Shown piece after piece: positions 10,801 to 22,800 of a stretch of 64,000 bases of DNA (position 1 is its first letter; each line of letters begins with the position of its first letter). The notes beneath the pieces were generated by a model. It was not told the DNA's origin. It searched no databases and saw nothing but the letters and a program-made list of their open reading frames with translations. The position numbers and the translations under genes are program-made. The DNA is taken from positions 8,503,501 through 8,567,500 of the forward strand of contig OY727096.1 of NCBI GenBank assembly GCA_963402885.1, written 5' to 3'. The stretch comes from Antedon bifida. Its lineage: Eukaryota; Echinodermata; Crinoidea; Comatulida; Antedonidae.

Positions 10801-13800
10801 AAAATTGACAGAATTCAGCACTAACATGTCATCCCTTTGCAAAAAAGCCATATACGAACATATACGATTTACATACGTTTTGTATATATTTCGTATAGGA
10901 AGTCCATTTCGTTTACGAAACGTATACGTCAATTCGGAAGTTCCTGCCCGCATAATAAACATATACGAACCGTATACGATCATTTATAAACAATTTCCTA
11001 ATTATACGAGCCGTATATGACGACGTGTGTATACAAACTGCATCGTATTACAGTATGGCAGGTGCATCTTGGCTTTAATAATTAGTGTACAATTTTTTTG
11101 TTTTTTTCAGTCGGTATATCCTATGATGATTTAGTTCATAGTTTTCGCAAATGAAAAAAATTTTACGAGACGTTGTTTTTCTAGCAAGCATAAAAACCCA
11201 CCCAGGCTGTTCTGCCTTGTTTATCCCCTCTGCTATTTCTTTACCTTTTGTATGTTCCATTAATAAGTGAATCACACAAAATGTGCTGTTATTAATTTGA
11301 AAGTGCTTTAAATAATATTAATGTACTTGGAAATAAATAAATAAATATTAAATTAGGCCCGCAGTATATTAAATTTAAAACGAGTAAGTAAAATCCAAAA
11401 ATTACGATTTAATAAAAATGTAGAATATATGTTGCTCCCTATTATATATATATGGAATGATCCAAATAAATTCGCCCAAAACGTGCCTGTGTTATGTGTG
11501 CTGCATGCATGCATCACATGGATGGATCAGATTTCATTCATTTTCAAACATCATTGTTGATTTTTTGGCTACGGGTTTTAACTCACCATTAAAAAGTTAG
11601 TAAACTAAGAGTAACTAGGCCTTGGAAAAATACGCCAAGGAAAAGAGTCTGTGGTACACTCATTGTGAAAATAAGCTAGCTAGCTTTCCCCCATATATTA
11701 ATTAGATTTGGTTATATTGTATTATTTTAATAACCTACTCTAGCTAGTAGTATATCAACAACGGTGAAATGGAAATACGATGCATTATGGATATCATCAT
11801 TGCAGAGTTAGGGGGTGCCAACAAAACATTCAACAGCCAGAAATACAAAAAAAGAAGCTCCGACATTTTAGAGTATTTTACTATTTTAGGCATACAGAAC
11901 TAATTGCTGTAAATTTCCTAGAGTTGTCACTGATAAATACAATTTAACATAACCTACATATAACTTAAAAAATCCAAATGATAAATTGTACGCGAACGTA
12001 GCAAAACCAACCAGGTAAATGTTAAATAATTATTTTACATCTCCCTGGTAAAAAGGTACCCTACGCCCCTATTTTTATGCCTCCATCATTGATAAGCTGA
12101 GCAGTATTTAATTATTTTTATTTATTTAATTCGTAAATAAAAAAAAAAATTGTTAATATAAATATGTGAACTTTTTGTTGTATATGCACGGGCGCGATAC
12201 TATTTAATAAGATAAGCTTTATTCATATCATTGGCGTAGAGTGGTAAACAACTATGAGCCTAGTTGATACCGCCTCGTAACTACGTATTGACGTATTGAA
12301 GTTTTACTATAATATTGAATATGTGTTACTTAAAAAAGGATGTAATAAAACTGTGTACAATATTAGTAGGTAATAGTTTTTTTGTGCCCCCTCTGTACAC
12401 ACGGCTGCTGGATATTTGTTTATCATTTTAATGAATGTAGTACGAGTCTAACTCCAAATAAAGATATAGAACACATTTTGAGAATTCAAAGTTTTGATCT
12501 TTTTTAAGAATCTGATAACCATGAATCATCTTTTTACATAATAGACAGCATCAGCATGTACAATCTAATTTAATTGTCACACAATTGAATTAACAAAGGA
12601 CAAGGATTTCAAATAAACTGTTACAAATAAACAATTATTAATGAAATAGTTGGGGTATTGTTGGGTCCATGGGAAATCAACAATGTTTAGTAGACTTATT
12701 TAATTTGTTATTTACAGTTGAGGGTAGTTATTTTTTAAACATATTGGAATACCATGAAAATAAAGAAAGATATGTTTTATGATTTCTTAATCACCGAGCA
12801 GAAATACCGCTGGGATAAATGAAAGCAATTCAATCTGTTCGCTACCGGGAATAAATTGAAATTCGATATAATTGTATTTACTATAACCACTAATTTTGTT
12901 TTTTTATTTTTTTTTCTACGGAAGTGATCAACTTCATATTCAAAATCCGATTGTATTCATCGTTAAATAATAATAATAATTATTATATAATGACCCCACT
13001 TCTGTTTTTGGTCATGGTTTTCCTCTTCGGCATTATTTTCCAAATTATTGTTACTCCATCTCCATGCTACAACATACGTCGCGGAATAATATCGCTTAAC
13101 ATAACGATGTAATTTGACCACCCAAAGAGGATCGAACGACGTACCCGATGATTGGCCACCAGGGAGCCGAGTCGACCACGAGTTGGAACTGTAGGCAACC
13201 GAGCGACGCTCGGTCGTCATCGGCGGCAGTGGTGTATCCAGGATTTTGAATTTGGGGGGGCCGGGAATTGCCAATTTGCCGACAAAATTAGTGTCATTAC
13301 CTGTACATACACCTGATCAATATATGTTCTTGGATTGCATAGACTATTTAGTCATGTTGTCTAAGTGTACTGTCTTATAGGGATAACGTGCAGAATTAAA
13401 ACCAAATTAAACATTATCTGTTAGTAGTTGTATTAATATTACAATAAAAAAAGAATTACGAAAATCTGACTTGTAGTTTTCGAAATATAGGGTCTAAAAC
13501 ATCGCCGAAAATGATCGTTTTAGCCACGAAAGAAAAAACAATTTGCGGCCTCAGTCGACAATTCTATTAACTACGCCATTTTTGGTTACATATAATTACG
13601 TTTTTTAGTAATTTATTTTATATAGGCCTGTCACCATTGGAAATAATAAAACATGTTATTACATGCTTATGAAATATATAAAGTTGTTTACTTAACGGAA
13701 TTCGGACAAATTCATTGCTCTAACTTTGTGTAGTCTAGTAACGATCAGACGGTCATGTGACTTCATGGTACACGCGCGAGAAAAAACATTCCGCGCTATG

Positions 13801-16800
13801 CGGGTGATTATTCAACCATGAGAAATCCCAATTACGGGAAAGCTCAGGTTTGATTGGCTTACGATGACATCATATCAAAAAATTGTGGTTTTGTAGTTGA
13901 GCCTCACGGAATATTCTGTTCCAAAAATGAAATACATGGATATTTTTTATGGTATGTGTGCTTTTTCTTTAAAAAAAATTGAATAATAAAGGCACTTTTT
14001 TTTGGCACTTATAATAAATATATATCTTAGAGAAAAAAGCACATTGCATGTAGAACTATATAATCTTAGCGTAGGAAGACATACAAATCCCAGGTCATGT
14101 GAGGCTCAACTGCAAAAACAAGGTTGAATAGGGTATAGGTCACCGGACCGTTCAAAGACTTTTGATTAAACAATCTAGCGCGTACACAGTTTTTACGTGT
14201 TTGGTTAGATGTAATGAAAATAAAAAATAGTTGATCTGAAGGGAATAATATGATATGTAAATAAACAAACACTCAAAAGAATTATGTTTACAGTTCAATT
14301 TAATATTGTCAGAATAATAGTTTATTCTTATTTGCCTATTTTTTCCCCGGCAAACAAAGGTGCCCCTTCCCCCCCCCCCCTGGATATGCCACTGGTCGGC
14401 GGCTGAACTTACTGAACTAGACTCTGTCATATTTTTTATAAAGGAAAACTGCAAACAACATCGTCGATTTGTGAAAATGGCCCCTTGTTTTTTCTAGGCC
14501 TACCTAGTAGTATACCTGTTTAGCGTACTTTATTGACTTGCGAAAAACGTTGTTTGAATTTTATCGGTAGCCTAGGCTATCTAATAAATAGAAATAAATA
14601 TGATCTTATGTCCTAGCTCCTACTACTTACTAATAATACTACTAGACTAGGCCTACTATCTAATGGCTGGTGCTAGCTAGGCCTAGGCCAGAGAGCCTAC
14701 GTACGTATTTGTTGTAAGGGTGAGCTCGCTTCGCTCGCTCCACCTCTAGGAAGTGTAGACGATGGTTCTCGGAATGATAATGTTCTTCTTGTACGTTTTC
14801 TGTCAGTTACCATTATTGAAAATGCTTGACATTCGTAAAACTAAACTATTCTGTTTCACAGTGTCTTAGATGATTAATAACATTTTAAAGTATAGTCTTT
14901 ATTATTTGGTAGGGCCCTTATAGGGCGGAGGTGGGGAGGCGGAGTTCATTTGAGGGAGGTGCTTATTTGAGGGATATATGTTAAATGTTTTAGTTTTAAT
15001 AATATGGTAACATTTATAATCAAATGAAATCCTCTAATAGATATGAAAAGTGGTAAAAAAGAATAATAAATGCTTGGTAAATTGTAGATAACAGTGCGAT
15101 GAATTCTACTACAAATAGTATAATTGTGTTATTATAAATGTGGATGGGATGGACGTTTATTAGATAGTTGGGTTGGGGGGGAGGGGGATTATTATTTAAA
15201 GTGATGTTTTATTGGAGAGGCGTTTATTCAAATAAATATCATCCTAATAAGTATTAATACATTATTTAATTTAAACATCTTTTGAAACTAACGGCCGTGA
15301 CAGAGTGGGCCGTTTCGGCCCAAGAAAGAAGACATTACGGCTTGCAACATGGACAGACATCTGGTCCTAACGGGACACAGATAACCTACAGTTATTCCTG
15401 CCAGCTTACTTAATAAAACTCGAGCTATCGGGATTTCACTCGATTAATGTCTCAAATCAAATCTCCCTATGTAATTTTATAATACTATTCCCCACAATAT
15501 ATTCCGATTCTTTATGGTGTATATTTAATTTGATCTTTATTAATTTGCAGTATAATTTTTATTTTTGAAATACTGTACCTTTCACACGCGCGGTCCGTTC
15601 CTAAAATAAACAAAAAACTAAAATGGCTATGACTAATGGCCAACTTAAGCTCCAGTCCTACTATCTGTTTTTTTCTTCCGTCTTCCAAAGGGACACTGTA
15701 TTGATTGATGGAAAGTGCCTGTTTCCAGTCACCTTTAGGGTCAAATCTATTATTTTAACTGCTCCCTTGTGTATAAAAGAGAGAAAATAGTTGAAACCAT
15801 GTTGCTGCAAGGTGAACTTATCGTAAACCCGGAAATTACTTGACCGCGAAGAATTGAAATTGAGTAGAAAATCTACTGTTGAAATCATAAATGTTGTTAA
15901 AAAACTCTTTATAATATCTTCCTAAGATAGAAATATGGAAAAATAGCGTCGAACTGAACACTAATGTTATCAAATCTACGTTTCGCGGTACATCTGAGAT
16001 AGATAAGGTAGGTATCCAAGGCGGAGATTTGTACCGAAGTTTTTGCATTGTGCTTGCCTATGTCAGAATTAACCATAATTTATATATAGATGGCCTAAAT
16101 TGTTCGTATATGATTCGTATACGTCCCGTATACGATATTCTTATCATGAAAAAGCATTGATACGAACAGATGCTAAACGTATACAACGCCAACTCTTTCG
16201 TATATTCATTCGTATAGACCGTATACGTTTTCAACGTATACGGATCGTATACGGCTTTTTTGCAAAGGGTATTCTTCATTTCAGGTCATAATGCCATAAT
16301 CTTTTTCTGTGTGCAATATTCCAACGTATTACCTGCACGTGGCGTTTGTGCTGCGGATAACCTAACTCGTCCGTAGTGACGAGTTCAAATCTAGTTAGTT
16401 ATCCGCTTGGTAGAGCGGATAACTCCTTGTGATTGTATTGGATCCCGAAATTGCTATCTTAGTGTTTCATTTTGATACGGAACCATGTTAAAAATTTGAA
16501 GAAATGGCGGGTTCCGTAATTTCACCTACTAGAGGGTGAGCTCGCTTCGCTCGCTCCCCCTCTAGGAAGTGTAGACGATGGTTCTCGGAATGATAATGTT
16601 CTTCTTTTACGTTTTCTGTCGGTTACCATTATTGAAAATGCTTGACATTCGTAAAACTAAACTATTCTGTTTCACAGTGTCTTAGATGATTAATAACATT
16701 TTAAAGTATAGTCTTTATTATTTGGTAGGGCCCTTATAGGGCGGAGGTGGGGAGGCGGAGTTCATTTGAGGGAGGGGCTTATTTGAGGGATATATATTAA

Positions 16801-19800
16801 ATTTTTTAGTTTTAATAATATGGTAACATTTATGATCAAATGAAATCCTCTATCTAATAGATATGAAAAGTGGTAAAAAAGAATAACAAATGCTTGGTAA
16901 ATTGTAGATAACAGTGCGATGAATTCTACTACAAATAGTATAATTGTGTTATTATAAATGTGGATGGGATGGACGTTTATTAGATAGTTGGGTTGGCGGG
17001 GGTGATTATTATTCAAAGTGATGTTTTATGGGAGAGGCGTTTATTCAAATAAATATCATCCTAATAAGTATTAATACATTATTTAATTTAAACATCTTTT
17101 GAAACTAACGGCCGTGACAGAGTGGGCCGTTTCGGCCCAAGAAAGAAGACATTACGGCTTGCAACATGGGCAGACATCTCGGTCCTAACAGGACACAGAT
17201 AGCCTACAGTTATTCCTGCCAGCTTACTTAATAAAACTCAGCTATCGGGATTTCACTCGATTAATGTCTTATTATCAAATCTCCCTATGTAATTTTATAA
17301 TACTATTCCCCACAATATATTCCGATTCTTTATGGCGTATATTTAATTTGATCTTTATTAATTTGCAGTATAATTTTTATTTTTTAACTACTGTACCTTT
17401 CACACGCGCGGTCCGTTCCTAAAATAAACAAAAAACTAAAATGGCTATGACTAATGGCCAACTTAAGCTCCAGTCCTACTATACATACATACATGTATAG
17501 TATCTGTTTTTTTTCTTCCGTCTTCCAAAGGGACACTGTATTGATTGATGGAAAGTGCCTGTTTCCAGTCACCTTTAGGGTCAAATCTATTATTTTAACT
17601 GCTCCCTTGTGTCATATAGTATATACAGTATAAACAGTATAATCTGTAGTATCAGGGTAGTATATGCGGTCCAGTTCTATACACCATATATGCCAGCACT
17701 TTACAAGATCACATCAGTAAGTTTGATATTTCTGTGATGGGATATGCCGATGATCACTCAGTGTATGATTCATTTAATCCAAATTCTAGTTCTAGTATGG
17801 TAAATACAATCACCAAATTACAAGAGTGCCTCATATCCATCAACGACTGGATGAAGTCCAACAGACTAAAAATGAACAGTGAAAAAACAGAGTTCATACT
17901 ATTGGGAAGCAGAGCTCAACTCCTGAAATGCGAGAAAGATCATATCATCGTATGTCAGGACAGAATACCACGTGGTTCATCTGTAAAATACCTTGGTGTT
18001 AATATCAACGACCAGCTATCTTTCAAGAACCATATACGCGATAAATGCAGAACGATAGCTGTTAATTTATACTATATTCGTCAAATTCGCAAATTTCTCT
18101 CCAAGGACCTTTGCCAACAACTAGTTCAATCGCTCGTGCTGTCACATATTGATTACGCCAATGCATTGTATTATGGTCTACCTGCTAATACCCTTGCTCC
18201 AATGAAGAGGTTACTGCACCAAGCTGCGAAAATAATTGTCAGGAAAGGTCGGTATGACAGTGCAACTAACGCCATGCGATCCTTGCACTGGCTTCCGATG
18301 TCTCATAGATGTCAATTCAAAATAGCGTGTCTTGTATGGCGTTCACTTAAAGGTTCCGCTCCAAGTTACCTGAGAGATATTCTTACTGTGCGGAATGTTT
18401 CTCGCAGTACTCGTTCAAGCACCAGCAATTATAACCTGACAATCCCACGAACTAAACGAAAGACATTTGCTGACCGTTCGTTCGCCGTAGCAGGACCCAA
18501 AATTTGGAACAGTTTACCAAGTCACATTAAACACTTAGACGACTATAATCAGTTTAAAAAACATTTAAAAGCACTATATTTCAAACAATGTTACGATACT
18601 AATTGATGTGAAGCGCCGCTGATTATAATTAAATGTTGTATAAATGTGCGCTATACAAGTAATAATAATAATAAATAATAATAATAATAAAAGAGAGAAA
18701 ATAGCTGAAACCATGTTGCTGCAAAGTGAACTTATCATAAACCCGGAAATTACTTGACCGCCAAGAATTGAAATTGAGTAGAAAATCTACTGTTGAAATC
18801 ATAAATGTTGTTAAAAAACTCTTTATAATATCTTGCTAAGATAGAAATATGGAAAAATAGCGTCGAACTGCACATTAATGTTATCAAATCTACGTTTCAC
18901 GGTACATCTGAGATATATAAGCTAGGTATCCAAGGCAGAGATTTGTACCGAAGTTTTTGCATTGTGCTCGCCTATGTCAGAATTAACCATAATTTATATA
19001 TAGATTCTACACTGTATGTAATATGTATACAGATTATACTGTTTATACTGTATATACTATATGACACAAAACACAAAAACAGAATTCAGCACTAACATAT
19101 AACAACGTATGTTATTCTTCATTTCAGGTCATAACGCCATAATCTGTGTGCAATATTCCAACGTATGACGTGCACATGGAGTTTGTCGTGCGGATAACTA
19201 ACTCGTCAAAGTGACGAGTTTCATGTCTAGTTGGTTATCCGCACTTGTTATGTCAGGATCTTTTTTTTTTTTTTTTTTGGTTATCCGCAACTTAGTTGCA
19301 GGATAACCCATGTGATTGTAAATATCTTTTTTTTCATCTTCTTTGTTATTCTTCTTTCTTTCCCGGATTTTTGTCTACAGCATATCCCCTATTGCTTGTG
19401 AACATAACTTTGTATAACTTGGTAAAAAGATTTACATTGAGGTGTAGATGTGCAGCCAAGATTTTTGATGATGTCAGATCCGCGTTGCGTAAGTTACGCG
19501 CGATTTTATGAATTTCTATAACTGATCATAACTTTAGAACCAACAAATATTCTTTCATAAAACCTAATAAAATTATAATTCATATCATGGGTCAACTTTC
19601 TATGAATTAAAAATGGCATGTTTCACAAGAAGTTACGCGCGCACATGCATTTAAAATTTCAAAATGCGCAAAATTAATTTCTAATCAACTTTCTACGCTG
19701 ATCATGACATTTTAAGCATGTCAAAAATTCCCACGCGCGCGAAAAAAATTACGCGTAAGGTGCGCGCGGAGCATGAAAATCATGTGTTTTTCTCTTGAAT

Positions 19801-22800
19801 TATGATTTTACAGCCTATCGTAGTCATTTTAAAAAAGATTGACATCATTTCAAATTAAAATGACGTCATATGAACACGTTGATTTAGACAATTTGCGCGC
19901 GTTTTAGTTGCAAAAGTGACAAAATATTATCAAAGTTATGCCTATTTTGAATCTATTATAGCTCCTCAGGATCAACCGTTACCCCCAATTTTTTAAATTT
20001 AATATAGAAGCAGATAAGTTGTAGATATGAATTCATGCAGAATCTTTACCCCTCGAATGTTATGACGTCATCATATGGCCACACGAATGTAAAATATTGG
20101 ATTTTTTACTGTTTTACATTAAATAGAGCGCATCTCGCTTATACGTATTCCATTTCCTCATATATTTTAATACTGTCTAGGTCAATCAACTATCTTTCGC
20201 ATGAGTTAAAAATATTTTAATTTTTATGACGTCATCATGTCTAAAAATGTAAATAACGTGGGTCACCTATTTTCATCTTTACAGTAAATTTCAATCTGTT
20301 ATAACTCGTCAGAATAAAAAGTGATAATCATGATTAAAACGTTTTCTGGAAGCTATTGGATTGTAAATACAAATTCATGTGAATATTTTGCCAATTAGAT
20401 GTTGTGACGTCGTCATATGGCCAGTTGAATTCAAAAAGTCATATTTTCATCTCTTGCGCAAAAGTTCATTGCGTTTAAACGAGAGCGCATCTCACTTTTA
20501 CGTGCCCAAAATTCTTCAAATTTGTATTAATGTAATTATTTAGATAATTATCTTCTAAAATAGTTATCTTTATATGTCAATTTGATGACGTCATCGTGTT
20601 AATAATTGGATTTAAAACATGGGTCTCGTAATTTCGTCTATGCTACACTGTATATAACATACAATGTATTCTGTAAACACTGTAATATGCTGTATGCTAC
20701 AAAATAGGTACAATTCAGCACTGTAAACATACTTAATTCATGTCTTATGATGGCCTAATAATCGTCGAGGTTCATATAGTTTAAAGTATGTGCATGTTGC
20801 GTTTGCGCGGATAACCCGAACTCGTCAAAATGACGAGTTCAAATCTAGTTTTCTTTTTTTTTCTATGATCTTTCTTTCCACGAATTTTGTCCGCAGCATA
20901 TCTCTATCTTCTGGCCAACATAAGATTGTATAACTTTGTCATAAGATTGACCTATAGCTGTAGATGTGCAGCCAAGCTTTTCGACGATTTCGGAGTTGCG
21001 CAGCGTAAGTTACGAGCGATTTTATGAATTTCATTGATTGATTTCATTGATTGATCATATATTGAAAACCAAAAGTCATTTTTATTGAAACTTGGTGAAA
21101 ATTTAAGTTATATCAAGGGCAAACTTTCTATGGATGTAAAATGGCATGTTTCACAGAAAGTTATGCGCGCACGCGCGTTTAAAATTTCATAATGCGAAAA
21201 ATCAATTTCTAATCAACTTTCTACGCGTTTCATGTCATTTTGAGCATTTTAAAAATTCCCATGCATGCGCAATTTTTTACGCGCGCGTGCGCACGTAGCG
21301 CAAAAACATCTTTCTTTTGCTTGATTTTTGTTTTTCCAGCCTTTTCGAGTAAATTTATCAACTTTTCAAACAATTTCGACTCGAATTTAAAATCTAAATA
21401 ATTACATTATTGCAAATTTGAAGAATTTTGGGCACGTAAAAGTGAGATGCGCTCTCGTTTAAACACAATGAACTTTTACGCAAGAGATGAAAATATGACT
21501 TTTTGAACTCAACTAGCCATATGATGACGTCACAACATCTGATTGGCAAAATATTCACATGAATTCGTATCTACAATCCAATAGCTTCCAGAAAACGTTT
21601 TAATCATGATTATCACTTTTTATTCTGACGAGCTATAACAGATTGAAATTTACTGTAATGATGAAAATAAGTGACCCACGTTATTCACGCTTTTAATCAT
21701 GATGACGTCATCACAATTTTAAAAATGTTAAATCATGCGAAAGATAATTGATTGACCAAGACAATATAAAAAACGGAGGGAAATGGAATAAGGATAAGTG
21801 CAGATGCGCTCTATTAAATGTGATGAGCTATGACGAAAAAGACAAAAATCCTATATTTTATATTCGAGTGGCCATATGATGACGTCACAATGTCCAGTTA
21901 GCCATATTGATCCATGATCTGATATCTACTACTCATCAATTTCCAGAATATGTAATTAAAAAAAAGTTCACCGCTTAGTTTAGAATCTATTACTGTTTAA
22001 AAAAGGCTTAATTTTGGCGAATTTTTTAAATTGTTCATAAAAAACGCGCGCAAATTGTCCAATTCGACGTGCTCGTATGACGTGATTTTAAATCGAAATT
22101 GTTAGAAAATTGGTCAAATTACTAGAAAAGACTGGAAAAACATAAATCATGCGAAAAAAGAGGTTTTTAGCGCTACGTGCGCACCGCACGCGTAAAAATA
22201 TGCGCTCACATGGGAATTTTTGACATGCTTAAAATGACATGAAATGCGTAGAAAGTTGATTAGAAATTGATTTTTCGCATTCTGAAATTTTAAACGTGCG
22301 TGTGCGCGTACCTTTTTGTGAAACATGCCATTTTTAATCCATAGAAAGTTTGCTCTTGATATGACTTAAATTTTCACCAAGCGTCAATATAAAATGACTT
22401 TTGGTTTTTAATCTATGATCAATCATTGAAATTCATAAAATTGCGCGTAACTTATGCTGCGCGACTCTAAAGTAAAAAAACGAAATGTCCTGCACTTCTA
22501 CAGTTAAAGGTCAACCTTCTGACAAAGTTATACGATGTAATGTTGATAAGAATTTGAGATACACGTGACACAAAATTCTGGGAAAGAAAGAAGAACTAGA
22601 CATGAAACTCGCACTTTGACAAACGCCATGTGCACGTCATACGTTGGAATGTTGCACACAGAAAAAGATTATGGTATTATGACCTGAACTGAAGAATATG
22701 ATAATGTTGTTAGTGCTAAATTCTGTCTATTTTGTGTCATATAGTATATACATTTTAAAGTACACAGTATAATCTGTATACACGTAATTTAAATTTGTAG

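Larger units (their letters stand above)
16529..19004 (-). mobile_element. Helitron family B, copy 2, insertion precisely defined
   Basis: On the minus strand it starts TCTATATATAAATT and ends with hairpin GAGCGAGCGAAGCGAGC then CTAG (complement of 16529-16532). The insertion lies between A and T, as for canonical Helitrons. Empty sites at about 10730 and 34727 confirm both ends. It carries an inserted LINE (17614-18690). Without it the element is about 1.4 kb and non-coding. Confidence 0.82.
16397..19230 (+). mobile_element. Short Helentron family A element hosting a Helitron
   Basis: The 5' end is GTTATCCGCTTGGTAGAGCG (palindromic) and the 3' end is hairpin plus CTAG at 19227-19230, followed by TT. 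Removing the nested Helitron (16529-19004) restores TTCACCTA-TTCTACACTG, the uninterrupted sequence seen at about 10730 and 34727. The host element is then only about 360 bp. Confidence 0.8.

Noticed and set aside
10735-11020. Two overlapping frames of 71-82 codons
   Set aside because: Translations of the CGTATACG-rich MITE on opposite strands.
13110-13190. Functional tRNA gene
   Set aside because: Only A- and B-box-like words; no complete acceptor or T stems. Same verdict for 30627-30690, 42718-42800 and 61065-61145.
12963-13274. 103-codon minus-strand frame
   Set aside because: It spans a tRNA-like fragment, the hAT left end and an (AAT)n run; composite of non-coding pieces.
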